From contig NZ_AP028672.1 of the NCBI RefSeq assembly GCF_041154505.1, positions 4,814,501 through 4,878,500 of the forward strand: a stretch of 64,000 nt of DNA, given 5' to 3'. The translations under genes were made by a program, and so were the position numbers. The stretch comes from Acidovorax sp. A79. Lineage in GTDB: Bacteria; Pseudomonadota; Gammaproteobacteria; Burkholderiales; Burkholderiaceae_C. Positions 33,903 to 42,225 of the stretch are shown piece after piece (the stretch's first letter is position 1; each line of letters begins with the position of its first letter). Under the pieces are notes generated by a model. That model was not told the origin of the DNA and did not search any database. It saw only the letters and a program-made list of their open reading frames with translations.

Positions 33903-35192
33903 TCAATGCGCCGCCAGCGGCAGCGCCTGCGCGCAGGCATGGGCGCTGGCCCAGGCCCACTGGAAGTTGTAGCCGCCCAGCCAGCCCGTCACGTCCACCA
34001 CTTCGCCAATGAAGTACAGGCCCGGCTGCGTCTTGCACTCCATGGTCTGCTGCGACAGCACGCGCGTGTCCACGCCGCCGAGCGTGACCTCGGCTTTCTT
34101 GTAGCCCTCGGTGCCGGTGGGCGTGAGCTCCCAGCGCGCCAGCTGTTCGGCCAGCCGCGCCAGGGCCTTGTCGCTGGCCTCGTTGATGGGGCGCTGCCAG
34201 TCGGCCTCGCGCTGGGCCCAGGCGTCCGCCAGGCGGCCCGGGACGAGGGCGGCCAGCTCGTTGGCAATCAGCTTGCGCGAACGGGCCTTGCCCTGCGCCA
34301 GCGCGGCGGGCAGATCCACCGTGGGCGCGAGGTCGATGGCCAGCGGCGTGCCCTCCTGCCAGTAGCTGGAGATCTGCAGCACGGCCGGGCCTGAGAGGCC
34401 GCGGTGGGTGAACAGCAGGTCTTCGTCGAAGGCCATACGGGCTTTCTTGGCACCGGTGCTGATTTGCACCGGAAGCGCCAAGCCCGCGAGTTGCGCATAC
34501 GGCGCCCAGCCCGCGCCATCAAAGGTCAGCGGCACCAGACCCGGGCGGCGTTCGATGAGCGGGATGTTGAACTGCTGCGCCAGCCGGTAGCCGAAGTCGG
34601 TCGCGCCGATCTTGGGAATGGACAGCCCGCCCGTGGCGATCACCAGCGAGCGCGCCCGCACCGGGCCCCGGTCGGTATCAATTTGATAGCTGCCAGCGCT
34701 TGATGGATCAGCGCCAGGGGCTGAAAACACTATATTCTTGACCGCACAAGGCTGCCAGTGCGTCACCTGGCCCGCCGCGCACTCGGCCAGCAGCATGGCG
34801 ATGATGTCCTCGGCCGAGCGGTCGGCGAACAGCTGGCCCTTGTGTTTTTCGTGGAACGCGATGCCGTGTTTTTGTACCAGCGCGATGAAGTCGGCGGGGG
34901 TGTAGCGCGAGAGCGCCGAGCGGCAAAATTGCGGGTTCTGCCCCACGAAGTGCTTGTGGGGCGCGGCGGGATCGAGGTCGCGGTTGGTGAAGTTGCAGCG
35001 CCCGCCGCCCGAGATGCGGATCTTCTCGGCCACCTTCTCGGCATGGTCGATCAGCAGCACCTTCAGGCCCCGCTGGCCCGCCTGGGCGGCGCAGAACAGG
35101 CCGGCGGCGCCGGCGCCGATGATGACTACGTCGAATGGAGGGGAGGAAGCGTGGGGCACGGTGGGGCGAAGGCGGCGTTGGCGGGCCGCCAT
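33903..35192 (-). CDS. BaiN/RdsA-type NAD(P)/FAD-dependent oxidoreductase (HI0933 family)
   Basis: 429-residue flavoprotein. FAD-binding Rossmann motif VVIIGAGAAGLFCAAQAG (about 22-39), the HI0933 signature KIRISGGGRCNFTN (about 57-70), VIATGGLSIPKIGATDFGY (about 186) and the C-terminal FIGEVVDVTGWLGGYNFQWA (about 395-414). The physiological substrate of most members is unknown. Residues about 152-172 (VFSAPGADPSSAGSYQID) derive from a family I repeat inserted in frame between conserved strands. The N-terminal 15 residues are basic and may be non-native if translation starts further in. Confidence 0.9.
   Translation of the reverse strand: MAARQRRLRPTVPHASSPPFDVVIIGAGAAGLFCAAQAGQRGLKVLLIDHAEKVAEKIRISGGGRCNFTNRDLDPAAPHKHFVGQNPQFCRSALSRYTPADFIALVQKHGIAFHEKHKGQLFADRSAEDIIAMLLAECAAGQVTHWQPCAVKNIVFSAPGADPSSAGSYQIDTDRGPVRARSLVIATGGLSIPKIGATDFGYRLAQQFNIPLIERRPGLVPLTFDGAGWAPYAQLAGLALPVQISTGAKKARMAFDEDLLFTHRGLSGPAVLQISSYWQEGTPLAIDLAPTVDLPAALAQGKARSRKLIANELAALVPGRLADAWAQREADWQRPINEASDKALARLAEQLARWELTPTGTEGYKKAEVTLGGVDTRVLSQQTMECKTQPGLYFIGEVVDVTGWLGGYNFQWAWASAHACAQALPLAAH
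34677..34740. repeat. Family I palindrome inside the BaiN-like gene
   Basis: ATCAATTTGATAGCTGCCAG followed by CGCTTGATGGATCAGCGCCAGGGG keeps the canonical AGCTGCCAGCGCTTG left half; the right arm is partly degenerate. Read through in frame. Confidence 0.75.
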
Positions 35193-35240
35193 TGTCGCCG
35201 CAGCGTTCGCACGGGGCGGGTAGGCCCCTCGAACCGGTGC

Positions 35241-36443
35241 CTATTGCCGGTACACGCCACCCGAGCCCACCACCGCGATGTCCACGAAGTTCGAGCCGTG
35301 GTGGTTCTGTGCGCTGAACTGGTAGCCGTAGCCGCCCAGGTCCAGGTTGCCCAGCCCCTGCATGGCCTGCACCAGACTCGCGCGCGTCACGCCGGGCCCC
35401 GCTGCGCGCAGGCCCTCGATGAGCACGCGCGCATCCATGTAGCCGGTGTAACGGTCGTAGTCCACGGGCTTGTCGTGGCGCTTCATCGACGCCTGGAAGT
35501 CCCGCGTGAGCGCGATGGTCGGCCGGCTGGGCGAGGGGCCCGTGCGTGCCACGGCCAGGCCGCGCGCGTCTTCGCCCAGCGCCCGCAGCACCGCCGAGCC
35601 CGCGCCCAGCGATAAGGTATACACCGGCACGCCCAGATGTGCGCGGTTGGCGCGCACGTACGCCACCACCGGAGGGCCCGCCGCCACCAGCAACACGGCC
35701 TGTGGCTTGTGCGCGGCCAGCGCCTTGGCGGCATCGGCGGCGTCCTGGCCTTTGGGGTCCAGCGCGTGCGAGCCCGCCATGGTGGCGCCTTCGGCCGCGA
35801 TCGTTTTTTCAACCAGCGGCAGCAGCAGCTTGCCGAAGTCGTTGTTTTCGTAGGCGACGGCAATGCGCAGGGTCTGCACCGCCACCAGGTTGCGCACGAT
35901 CCTGACCAGCTCATCGGCATAGCTGGCGCGCGTGGTGAACAGGTACGGGTGCTGCTGCGCGCGCACCGCCGGGCTGCCGGTGTACACGGAGATCAGCGGC
36001 AGCCTGGCCTGCGCGAGGTAGGGCAGCAGCCCGATGACCTGCGAGGTGCCCGACACGCCGAACAGGGCTACCACGCCTTCTTTTTCACTCAGCTGCACGG
36101 CGTTTTCCAGCGTGCGGCGCGGGTCGAAGCCATCGTCCATGGTCACCAGGCGGATCTTGCGTCCCCCGATGCCGCCCTTGGCGTTGGCGTCCTCGATGGC
36201 GGCATCCTGGCCTTCATGGATGGGCTGCAGAAACGGTGCCATGCCGCCCGACAGCGCGGTGGACCTGCCGATCAGGATGTCGCCCCTCACGTCTGCGCGG
36301 GGCTGCGCCTGGGCCATGGCCGGCAGTGGCGACAGCGCGGCGGCGGCCCAGCACAGCAGAGTGCGGCGGCATGGGCCGAAGGGGGCGTGGGCGGCGCTGG
36401 CGGCAAGGGCGAGGCGGGCGTCGGAGGGCGGCACAACGGGCAT
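35241..36443 (-). CDS. ABC transporter substrate-binding protein, branched-chain amino acid type
   Basis: 400-residue periplasmic binding protein of the LivJ/type I fold. A long N-terminus (MPVVPPSDARLALAASAAHA) contains an Arg-Arg pair and a hydrophobic run ending AMAQAQP, a likely signal peptide cleaved near 47. Core motifs: ILIGRSTALSGGMAPF, DANAKGGIGGRKIRLVTMDD (about 88) and YTGYMDARVLIEGLRAA (about 335). No permease or ATPase genes are next to it, so it is an orphan receptor. The ligand is unknown. Confidence 0.88.
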   Translation of the reverse strand: MPVVPPSDARLALAASAAHAPFGPCRRTLLCWAAAALSPLPAMAQAQPRADVRGDILIGRSTALSGGMAPFLQPIHEGQDAAIEDANAKGGIGGRKIRLVTMDDGFDPRRTLENAVQLSEKEGVVALFGVSGTSQVIGLLPYLAQARLPLISVYTGSPAVRAQQHPYLFTTRASYADELVRIVRNLVAVQTLRIAVAYENNDFGKLLLPLVEKTIAAEGATMAGSHALDPKGQDAADAAKALAAHKPQAVLLVAAGPPVVAYVRANRAHLGVPVYTLSLGAGSAVLRALGEDARGLAVARTGPSPSRPTIALTRDFQASMKRHDKPVDYDRYTGYMDARVLIEGLRAAGPGVTRASLVQAMQGLGNLDLGGYGYQFSAQNHHGSNFVDIAVVGSGGVYRQ

Positions 36444-36587
36444 GGGGTCTCCAGGGGCGGCAAGGGGAGCCCATGGTAGGAAGGTTGCCGCGCGGGCGGC
36501 CACGGGGTTTCCCCGCAAGCACCGTCGCCCGGGGGACTGGCCGCGCGGGGCGTTAGCATGCGCCATCCATCCGCCAAGGACTGTTCC

Positions 36588-37082
36588 ATGAATCCGATCC
36601 GCTATGCCGCCTGCGCCCTGCTGTTGCTGCTGCTGGGCTTTCTGGCCCCGGCCTGGGCCATCAACAAATGCACGGACGCCGATGGCAAGGTGTCGTTCCA
36701 GGACGGGCCCTGCCCGGGCCAGGGCGAGAAGGTCGAGGTGCGGCCCGCCATGCAGGGCGCCACCCCCGTGCAGCCTGCCCCTTCCACCGCGAAGGAAGGC
36801 GCCTTCGGCGCGACCTGGCAGCGCAAGCACTATCTGCAGAACCAGGGCGTGCCCCAGGCGCGCGCGGCCGTCGAGCGCAGCCAGCAGGAATGTGCGGCCA
36901 CGGCGCCGGATACCGCCGTGGCCCACGCCGGCCCGCTGCGGCGCAGCACCCTGGCCTCAGGCTCCCAGTTCGCGCAGGAGCGCGCCGCCGGTGCCGACAA
37001 GGACAAGGCCGCGTGCGAGGCGCGAACCAACGAGCTGCGCAACCAGCTGAAGTCGCTCGAAGCCGAGCTCGGCAAGCCGTAG
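36588..37082 (+). CDS. DUF4124 domain-containing secreted protein
   Basis: 164 residues with a clear Sec signal peptide (MNPIRYAACALLLLLLGFLA, cleavage after AWA) followed at once by the DUF4124 signature INKCTDADGKVSFQDGPCPG (about 25-44), a small disulphide-bearing module. The rest is a charged helical region with two further Cys residues (QQECAAT, KAACEAR). Function unknown; such proteins sit in the periplasm or envelope. Start at ATG 36588. Confidence 0.85.
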   Translation: MNPIRYAACALLLLLLGFLAPAWAINKCTDADGKVSFQDGPCPGQGEKVEVRPAMQGATPVQPAPSTAKEGAFGATWQRKHYLQNQGVPQARAAVERSQQECAATAPDTAVAHAGPLRRSTLASGSQFAQERAAGADKDKAACEARTNELRNQLKSLEAELGKP

Positions 37083-37101
37083 TGCGTCGGACGAACCCGC
37101 C

Positions 37102-38235
37102 TCACCCTTTCCAGGTGAACGGGAACTTGAACTGCTTGACGAACCCGTTGGGCACGTAGTCGCCCAGCACGCCATAGTGCTCGGGCCAGAGCTTGGTGCT
37201 TTTCACGGCGGTGCCGAACAGGTAGTCGAGAAAAGCAAAGTGCGCCGCGTAGTTCTTGTCCAGCGCCTCCTGGTCCTGGCTGTGGTGCCAGTGGTGGAAG
37301 TTGGGCGTGACCAGCACGTAGCGCAGCGGCCCCAGGCGCACGCTCACGTTGGCGTGGTTGAACACCGCCTGGAAGCCGACGACCACGATGTAGGCGTCGA
37401 TCACTTCCTTGGAAAAGCCCAGCACGTAGATGGGCGCGAGCACCAGGGTGCGCGTGATCAGCAGCTCCAGGATGTGCTGGCGCGAGCCGGCCATCCAGTC
37501 CATGCTTTTCACGCTGTGGTGCACGGCGTGCAGGCGCCACAGCAGCGGCACCTCGTGGTAGGCGCGGTGTGTCCAGTACTGCACGAGATCGGCCACGAGC
37601 ACGATGAGGAACAGCGCCACCCAGAAGTTCAGGCCCTGCACCCAGCCGCGGATGCCGTCGTTGGCGGCCCAGCCGAAGAACTTGTGCACCAGCAGGTTGG
37701 TGGCCAGCAGCACGAAGCCCACCACCATGTGGTTCACGATGAAGTGGTGGAAATCGGTCTGCCACTCGGCGCGGAAGATGGGCTGGTCCTTGCGCAGCGC
37801 GAACAGCTTCTCGATGAAGATGAAGATCAGCGAGCTGCCCAGCAGGTCCAGGATGAACCAGTCCAGGCCGATGTAGGGCGTGTTGTCGGGAAAGTTCGGG
37901 TCCACCTCCACCTTGTGGCCGCCCAGGAAGGCGGCCAGCGCCACCATGGCGAAGGCAAACGTGGCCAGCCAGCGCGAGCGGTTGAACAGGATGTTGACCA
38001 GCGAGATGCCGCCCGCGATCGCCATGGCCGCCAGCATGATGGTGCGGATCACCGTCACGTCGTAGCTCTTGCGCAGCTGTGGCGTGGTCAGGTATTCGGG
38101 GAAGTGGAAGGCCAGCACGCCCAGGAAGCACAGGATCGCGAGCGTGAGCGCGATCACGCCCGACACCAGTCCGCGCCCCGTTCGCAGCGCGCCGTGGCTT
38201 TCGGTGAATTCATTGAGCTTGTCGATTTCGAGCAT
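37102..38235 (-). CDS. Sterol desaturase / fatty acid hydroxylase family membrane protein
   Basis: 377-residue integral membrane di-iron enzyme. The three histidine boxes are present: HRAYH (about 208), HAVHH (about 222) and HHWHH (about 299), within several transmembrane segments, for example VSGVIALTLAILCFLGVLAF and LLGSSLIFIFIEKLFAL. Substrate unknown; bacterial members hydroxylate or desaturate lipids or carotenoids. Start MLEIDKLNEFTE at ATG 38235 with a good GGAGGGAAA upstream. Divergent from the thioesterase gene with 102 bp between them. Confidence 0.9.
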   Translation of the reverse strand: MLEIDKLNEFTESHGALRTGRGLVSGVIALTLAILCFLGVLAFHFPEYLTTPQLRKSYDVTVIRTIMLAAMAIAGGISLVNILFNRSRWLATFAFAMVALAAFLGGHKVEVDPNFPDNTPYIGLDWFILDLLGSSLIFIFIEKLFALRKDQPIFRAEWQTDFHHFIVNHMVVGFVLLATNLLVHKFFGWAANDGIRGWVQGLNFWVALFLIVLVADLVQYWTHRAYHEVPLLWRLHAVHHSVKSMDWMAGSRQHILELLITRTLVLAPIYVLGFSKEVIDAYIVVVGFQAVFNHANVSVRLGPLRYVLVTPNFHHWHHSQDQEALDKNYAAHFAFLDYLFGTAVKSTKLWPEHYGVLGDYVPNGFVKQFKFPFTWKG

Positions 38236-38337
38236 GTTTTCCCTCCGGCACCAGGTGCCTTGAACTGGCTTGTGTGGCGGGAGTGTAGCGGCCGTGGCGT
38301 TGTGCCGCCGAGACGGTGCGGCCCCTAGAATCGCGGC

Positions 38338-38826
38338 ATGAACATCCCTTCCCACCAACTCAGCATGACCGTGCTCATGTCGCCCGACATGGCCAATTTC
38401 TCGGGCAATGTGCACGGTGGCGCCATTCTCAAGCTGCTGGACCAGGTGGCCTATTCGTGCGCCAGCCGGTATTCGGCGTGTTACGTGGTCACGCTCAGCG
38501 TGGACCAGGTGATGTTCCTGCAGCCCATCCATGTCGGTGAGCTGGTGACCTTCCTGGCCAGCGTGAACTACACGGGGTCATCGTCCATGGAGATCGGCAT
38601 CAAGGTGGTGGCCGAGGACATCCGCTCGCAGGTGGTGCGCCATGTGAACAGCTGCTTCTTCACCATGGTGGCGGTGGATGAATCGCGCAAGCCGGTGACG
38701 GTGCCGGCACTGTCGCCGTCCACGGCCGACGAACGCCGCCGCTGGGAAGCGGCCCTGCTGCGCAAGGCGCTGCGCAAAGAGCTGGCGCAACGCTTCCAGC
38801 AGGTGCGCGAGTCGGCGGGCACCTGA
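38338..38826 (+). CDS. Acyl-CoA thioesterase, hot-dog fold (YciA/BFIT type)
   Basis: 162 residues. The hot-dog signature NFSGNVHGGAILKLLDQVAY (about 21-40) includes the catalytic-loop Asn and Asp residues of the YciA/BACH group, followed by VTLSVDQVMFLQPIHVGELV. It hydrolyses acyl-CoA thioesters; chain-length preference is not predictable. The C-terminal 30 residues form a basic helix. Single gene, divergent from the desaturase-family gene. Confidence 0.9.
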   Translation: MNIPSHQLSMTVLMSPDMANFSGNVHGGAILKLLDQVAYSCASRYSACYVVTLSVDQVMFLQPIHVGELVTFLASVNYTGSSSMEIGIKVVAEDIRSQVVRHVNSCFFTMVAVDESRKPVTVPALSPSTADERRRWEAALLRKALRKELAQRFQQVRESAGT

Positions 38827-38858
38827 CGGCTTGATGGATGGGCTGGCTGGCGGTATGC

Positions 38859-38881
38859 GCGCCGCCGCGCGACGGCGGCGC
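38859..38881. terminator. GC hairpin between thioesterase and cellulase genes
   Basis: GCGCCGCCG / CGGCGGCGC with a CGCGA loop between converging genes; no T-run. Confidence 0.5.
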
Positions 38882-38891
38882 GGGGTGATGA

Positions 38892-40325
38892 TCAGCGGAC
38901 GGCGCAGAAGCCGAATTCGGCCGCCGCTCCGGGAGAGAGCGTCTTGTTCCAGTCCACGCCAGAGGCGTTGAGGTTGCTGCCCGCCTGGGACCAGGTGGCG
39001 TTCCACAGGTTGTTGACGGTGCCGCTCACCGGGACGGTGATGGCCCAGTTGCCCTGGGTGGTGCCCGTGTTCACGATCTGGACCCGCTGGCAATAGCCGG
39101 AACCCCAGTCGCTGTCCGTCGTCTGCAGGACGGAGAAGTTCGCGGCCGGGGTGGGCGTTGGCGTCGGGGTGGGGGTCGGAGTCGGCGTTGGCGTGGGTGT
39201 GGGCGTGGTTGCATCGCCCCACAGCCGTTGCAGCAACTGGACCTTGTCGGCGCGCACGGTGGTCCAGTCGTCGTCCAGGATGCCGCCCGTGTCGCCACTG
39301 TTGGGGTTCCACGACCAGTAGAAGCCGCTGCGCATGCCCTTGCCGACCATGTAGTCCACCAGCGCGTTCTGCCACAACACGTCGCGCGCATCGCCGCGGC
39401 CCAACTTGCCGCCGAACTCGCCCAGCATCACGGCATAGCCCGCCTGCACGAATTGGCCGAAATGCTGGTCCCAGATGGCCGGCATGTTGCTCGGGAAGTT
39501 GGAGGCGTTGAAGTAGGGCTGCACGTAGACATCCGGCCCGTAGGTGTGCGGCGCCAGCAGCAGGCGGTTGGCCGGGATGTTCAGCGGCGTGCAGGCCAGG
39601 GGTTCCAGATTGCCGCCCCAGAAGTGCGCGTTGCCACCCGAGCAGCTGGGGTTTTCGCCGATGCCTTCCACCGCGATCAGCCACTGGGGCGCCACCTGCA
39701 GCACGGCCGCCGCGGCGCGCTCGGCCGCGCGGTTCCAGTCGGTGGCGTTGTTGCCGGTGCCCCAGGTGGCCGCGCCGTGGGGTTCGTTCTTGATGTCGAT
39801 GCCGATCACGCCGGGCACGCCCGCATAGCGCTGCGCCACAAAGGTCAGGTCGCTGATCCACTGCTGCTCGCTGTAGCCCGGGGTGTACCAGAGCTCGCTG
39901 ATGGTCTGGCAATCGGGGGTGTGGTGGTCCAGCAGCACATACATGCCGCGGTTGCTCAGCTCGCCGACGACCTTGTCCATCACCTGGATGGCCGACAGGC
40001 CCTGCAGGTCGGCATTGCGGCCGTAGTCGATGCTGCTGGGCGTGGCGGAGCCATGCAAGGTGGCGGGGCAGAAGGGCAGGCGCACGGCGTTGAAGCCCTG
40101 CGCCTGCATCTGCGTGATCATGTCGGTCCAGTTGCGTGCCCACAGGCCGTGCACCACATGGTTGCTGGTCTCGAAGCCAAACCAGTTCACGCCGCGCAGC
40201 TGGATGGCCTTGCCCGCACCGTCCAGCACCTTGCCGGCGTTGATTTCGTAGCTCCAGGCCGCGCTGGCGCTGGCCAGCAGGCAGCCGGCCAACGCCAGGC
40301 TCTTGCACAGGGTGGTGATCTTCAT
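38892..40325 (-). CDS. Secreted endoglucanase, GH5 catalytic domain with C-terminal CBM2
   Basis: 477-residue extracellular cellulase cutting internal beta-1,4-glucan bonds. Signal peptide MKITTLCKSLALAGCLLASA, cleaved after ASAAWS; GH5 domain to about 370 starting LRGVNWFGFETSNHVVHGLW, acid/base Glu in IDIKNEPHG (about 178) and nucleophile Glu in AVMLGEFGG (about 306). A linker of ten Thr-Pro pairs precedes a family 2 cellulose-binding module with surface Trp residues (DSDWGSGYC, WNATW) and a Cys pair spanning it. It resembles cellulases of plant-pathogenic Xanthomonas/Ralstonia, and suggests plant contact. Confidence 0.92.
   Translation of the reverse strand: MKITTLCKSLALAGCLLASASAAWSYEINAGKVLDGAGKAIQLRGVNWFGFETSNHVVHGLWARNWTDMITQMQAQGFNAVRLPFCPATLHGSATPSSIDYGRNADLQGLSAIQVMDKVVGELSNRGMYVLLDHHTPDCQTISELWYTPGYSEQQWISDLTFVAQRYAGVPGVIGIDIKNEPHGAATWGTGNNATDWNRAAERAAAAVLQVAPQWLIAVEGIGENPSCSGGNAHFWGGNLEPLACTPLNIPANRLLLAPHTYGPDVYVQPYFNASNFPSNMPAIWDQHFGQFVQAGYAVMLGEFGGKLGRGDARDVLWQNALVDYMVGKGMRSGFYWSWNPNSGDTGGILDDDWTTVRADKVQLLQRLWGDATTPTPTPTPTPTPTPTPTPTPAANFSVLQTTDSDWGSGYCQRVQIVNTGTTQGNWAITVPVSGTVNNLWNATWSQAGSNLNASGVDWNKTLSPGAAAEFGFCAVR
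39148..39212. repeat. Degenerate GTCGGG/GTTGGC hexamer run encoding the Thr-Pro linker
   Basis: About ten six-base units encode alternating Thr-Pro in the cellulase linker. Third positions vary between units, so it is not a pure microsatellite. Confidence 0.75.
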
Positions 40326-40506
40326 GGCTCGCGCATCTCCCGAAAATGGTGTTGTGTCTGGCAGTCAGCGGGCAGGCCCCTGGCGGGCGGGCCTGCGCTC
40401 TCGCAGTGTGGGCGCCCCGCGCACCGGCGGCGTTTCCATGGATGCCAATTGTAAGAGGCTGTTCGCGGTCTTCCGGGACGTTCGCGCCATCTTTGCGTAA
40501 TGGGGG

Positions 40507-41220
40507 TCAGGCCGCGTTGCGGGTGCGGCCTGCCAGCGACACGGCCTGCAGCGAAAGGCCGTCGATTTCATGGGTGATGCCCGAAAGCACGTTCGCCACC
40601 ACGGCAAATTCCCGCCCGTGCTGGCCCGCGCGCGCCGCCATGACCTGCGCATTGAAACTGACCACCTTGGCCTCGCGGGCCACCGTCTGGATGGACTCCA
40701 CGATGCCCGCCAGTTCCTTCATGAGGGTTTCGGACTGGGCCTTGCCCACCTGGTCGAACACCGTGGTGGCGGTGTTGAGTGCCTCCAGCACGCCGTCGGT
40801 GGTCTCCACCAGCCGCGCGAGCACTTCCTCGACGCGTGGGCTGTGGCGCTCCGTCAGGTCCAGCGCGGTGGCGACCTGCTGGGCAAAGGCATCGATGACG
40901 GTGCCCACGCCTCCGGGCTGCCCATACACCTTGCGGATGCGGTCGGCGTCGGGAGCGTTGAAATGGCGGGGCGTGTCCACCAGCCGGGCCTGGCTGGCGG
41001 TGAACAGGGCCAGGGTGCCGCGCGCGGCCTTCAGGTGCAGGTCGCTGCCGCCGGCGGCCAGCACGGTTTGCAGCACCATGCGTTGGGACAGCATGCGCTG
41101 GCGGGCGGCGAGGTTGACCAGCGACATCTCGGCATCGCGTGCCGCCGGTGGCGAAGGCATGGGCAGGGTGGAAGGCGGTGCGGACGTGCCTGGGCGTGGG
41201 GAGAGGGAATAGGCTGCCAT
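40507..41220 (-). CDS. Soluble PilJ-domain protein with chemoreceptor-like C-terminus
   Basis: 237 residues from ATG 41220 (AAGGA upstream). A Pro/Ser-rich start is followed by a PilJ-type four-helix module carrying LAARQRMLSQRMVLQTVLAA (about 48), then helices leading to VVSFNAQVMAARAGQHGREF (about 193), a degenerate form of the chemoreceptor signalling-hairpin sequence. No signal peptide or transmembrane segment is seen, so it is probably cytoplasmic. It lies 183 bp after cobA in the direction of the nitrate operon. PilJ domains bind nitrate in P. aeruginosa McpN; a nitrate or nitrite sensing role is inferred from that and from position. Confidence 0.8.
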   Translation of the reverse strand: MAAYSLSPRPGTSAPPSTLPMPSPPAARDAEMSLVNLAARQRMLSQRMVLQTVLAAGGSDLHLKAARGTLALFTASQARLVDTPRHFNAPDADRIRKVYGQPGGVGTVIDAFAQQVATALDLTERHSPRVEEVLARLVETTDGVLEALNTATTVFDQVGKAQSETLMKELAGIVESIQTVAREAKVVSFNAQVMAARAGQHGREFAVVANVLSGITHEIDGLSLQAVSLAGRTRNAA

Positions 41221-41403
41221 GGTGGTCCTTGTGCTCATTGCATTCAGATACATACTTCAAGCAATAGCCGGGCCAGCGCGTGGCCGCCGGATGGCCGCCG
41301 TGCGGGGGAACGATGGGACCGCCAGCGGTGTGCCGTTGGCCGTGGGGCGCACGGTGCGGCGGCCCCGGCCGGGACCGTGGGGAGGCGGCGTGGCGTCCTC
41401 GGC

Positions 41404-42225
41404 CTACACGGCGCGGCGCGCCAGGGGAGCGTCCTGCGATGCCAGGGCCACGCCGCGCACCACATCGCCCACCACGATCACCGACGGGCTGGCCAGCCCT
41501 TCGTGGGTGATGGTGGCATGCAGCGCTCCCAGCGTGGTGACGGCCTGCCGCTGGTGCGGCAGGCTGGCGTGCTGGATGATGGCCACGGGGGTGTCGGCCG
41601 GCAGGCCGGTGAGCAGCTCCTGCTCGATGGTGGCAGCGCCACTCACGCCCATGTAGATCACCAGCGTGAGCCTGGCGTCGCGGGCCGTGGCGGCCAGCTG
41701 GCGCCAGTCGGTGCCCGCGTCGCCGGGCTTGGCGTGGCCGGTGACAAACACCACGCCGTGGGCATGCTCACGGTGGGTGAGCGGCGCGCCCAGCGAGGTC
41801 AGGCCCGCCAGGCCCGCCGTGATGCCGTTGACCACGGTGACCGGCACACCCGCTGCGCGCAGGTGCTCCACCTCTTCGCCGCCGCGGCCGAAGATGAACG
41901 GGTCGCCGCCCTTGAGGCGCACGACGTTCTCGCCTTCGTTCACCGCCATCAGCATCAGTTTCTCGATGAAGGCCTGCGGCGTGCTCTTGCAGCCGCCGCG
42001 CTTGCCCACGTAGATGATGCGTGCCGTGGGAGATGCGTGGGCCACGATGGCATCGCTCACCAGGTCGTCCACCAGCAGCACGGTGGCTGCCTGGATCGCC
42101 TTGAGGGCCTTGATCGTCAGCAGCTCCGGGTCGCCCGGGCCCGCGCCGACCAGCGTGCAGCTGCCTCCGGTGCCCAGGTGGGGCTTGGAGGGGGGCAGGG
42201 TGGCGGGGGGTGTGGGGCGGCTCAT
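41404..42225 (-). CDS. cobA: Uroporphyrinogen-III C-methyltransferase
   Basis: 273-residue SUMT that makes precorrin-2 for siroheme, the cofactor of NirB. Motifs: LVGAGPGDPELLTIKA (about 25-40), VYVGKRGG region as IIYVGKRGGCK (about 70), VVRLKGGDPFIFGRGGEE (about 101-118) and VVNGITAGLAGLTSLGAPLTHR. It is a stand-alone methyltransferase without the CysG dehydrogenase/chelatase half. Its ATG overlaps the ybiB stop (ATGA), so it is translated with the nitrate operon. Confidence 0.95.
   Translation of the reverse strand: MSRPTPPATLPPSKPHLGTGGSCTLVGAGPGDPELLTIKALKAIQAATVLLVDDLVSDAIVAHASPTARIIYVGKRGGCKSTPQAFIEKLMLMAVNEGENVVRLKGGDPFIFGRGGEEVEHLRAAGVPVTVVNGITAGLAGLTSLGAPLTHREHAHGVVFVTGHAKPGDAGTDWRQLAATARDARLTLVIYMGVSGAATIEQELLTGLPADTPVAIIQHASLPHQRQAVTTLGALHATITHEGLASPSVIVVGDVVRGVALASQDAPLARRAV

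Noticed and set aside
36444..36926. Extension of the ABC binding-protein frame upstream to 36926
   Set aside because: The extra residues overlap the DUF4124 gene on the other strand and precede the signal peptide.
39148..39212. Short regular repeats that could suggest a CRISPR-like array
   Set aside because: They are contiguous hexamers coding a Thr-Pro linker, with no spacers.
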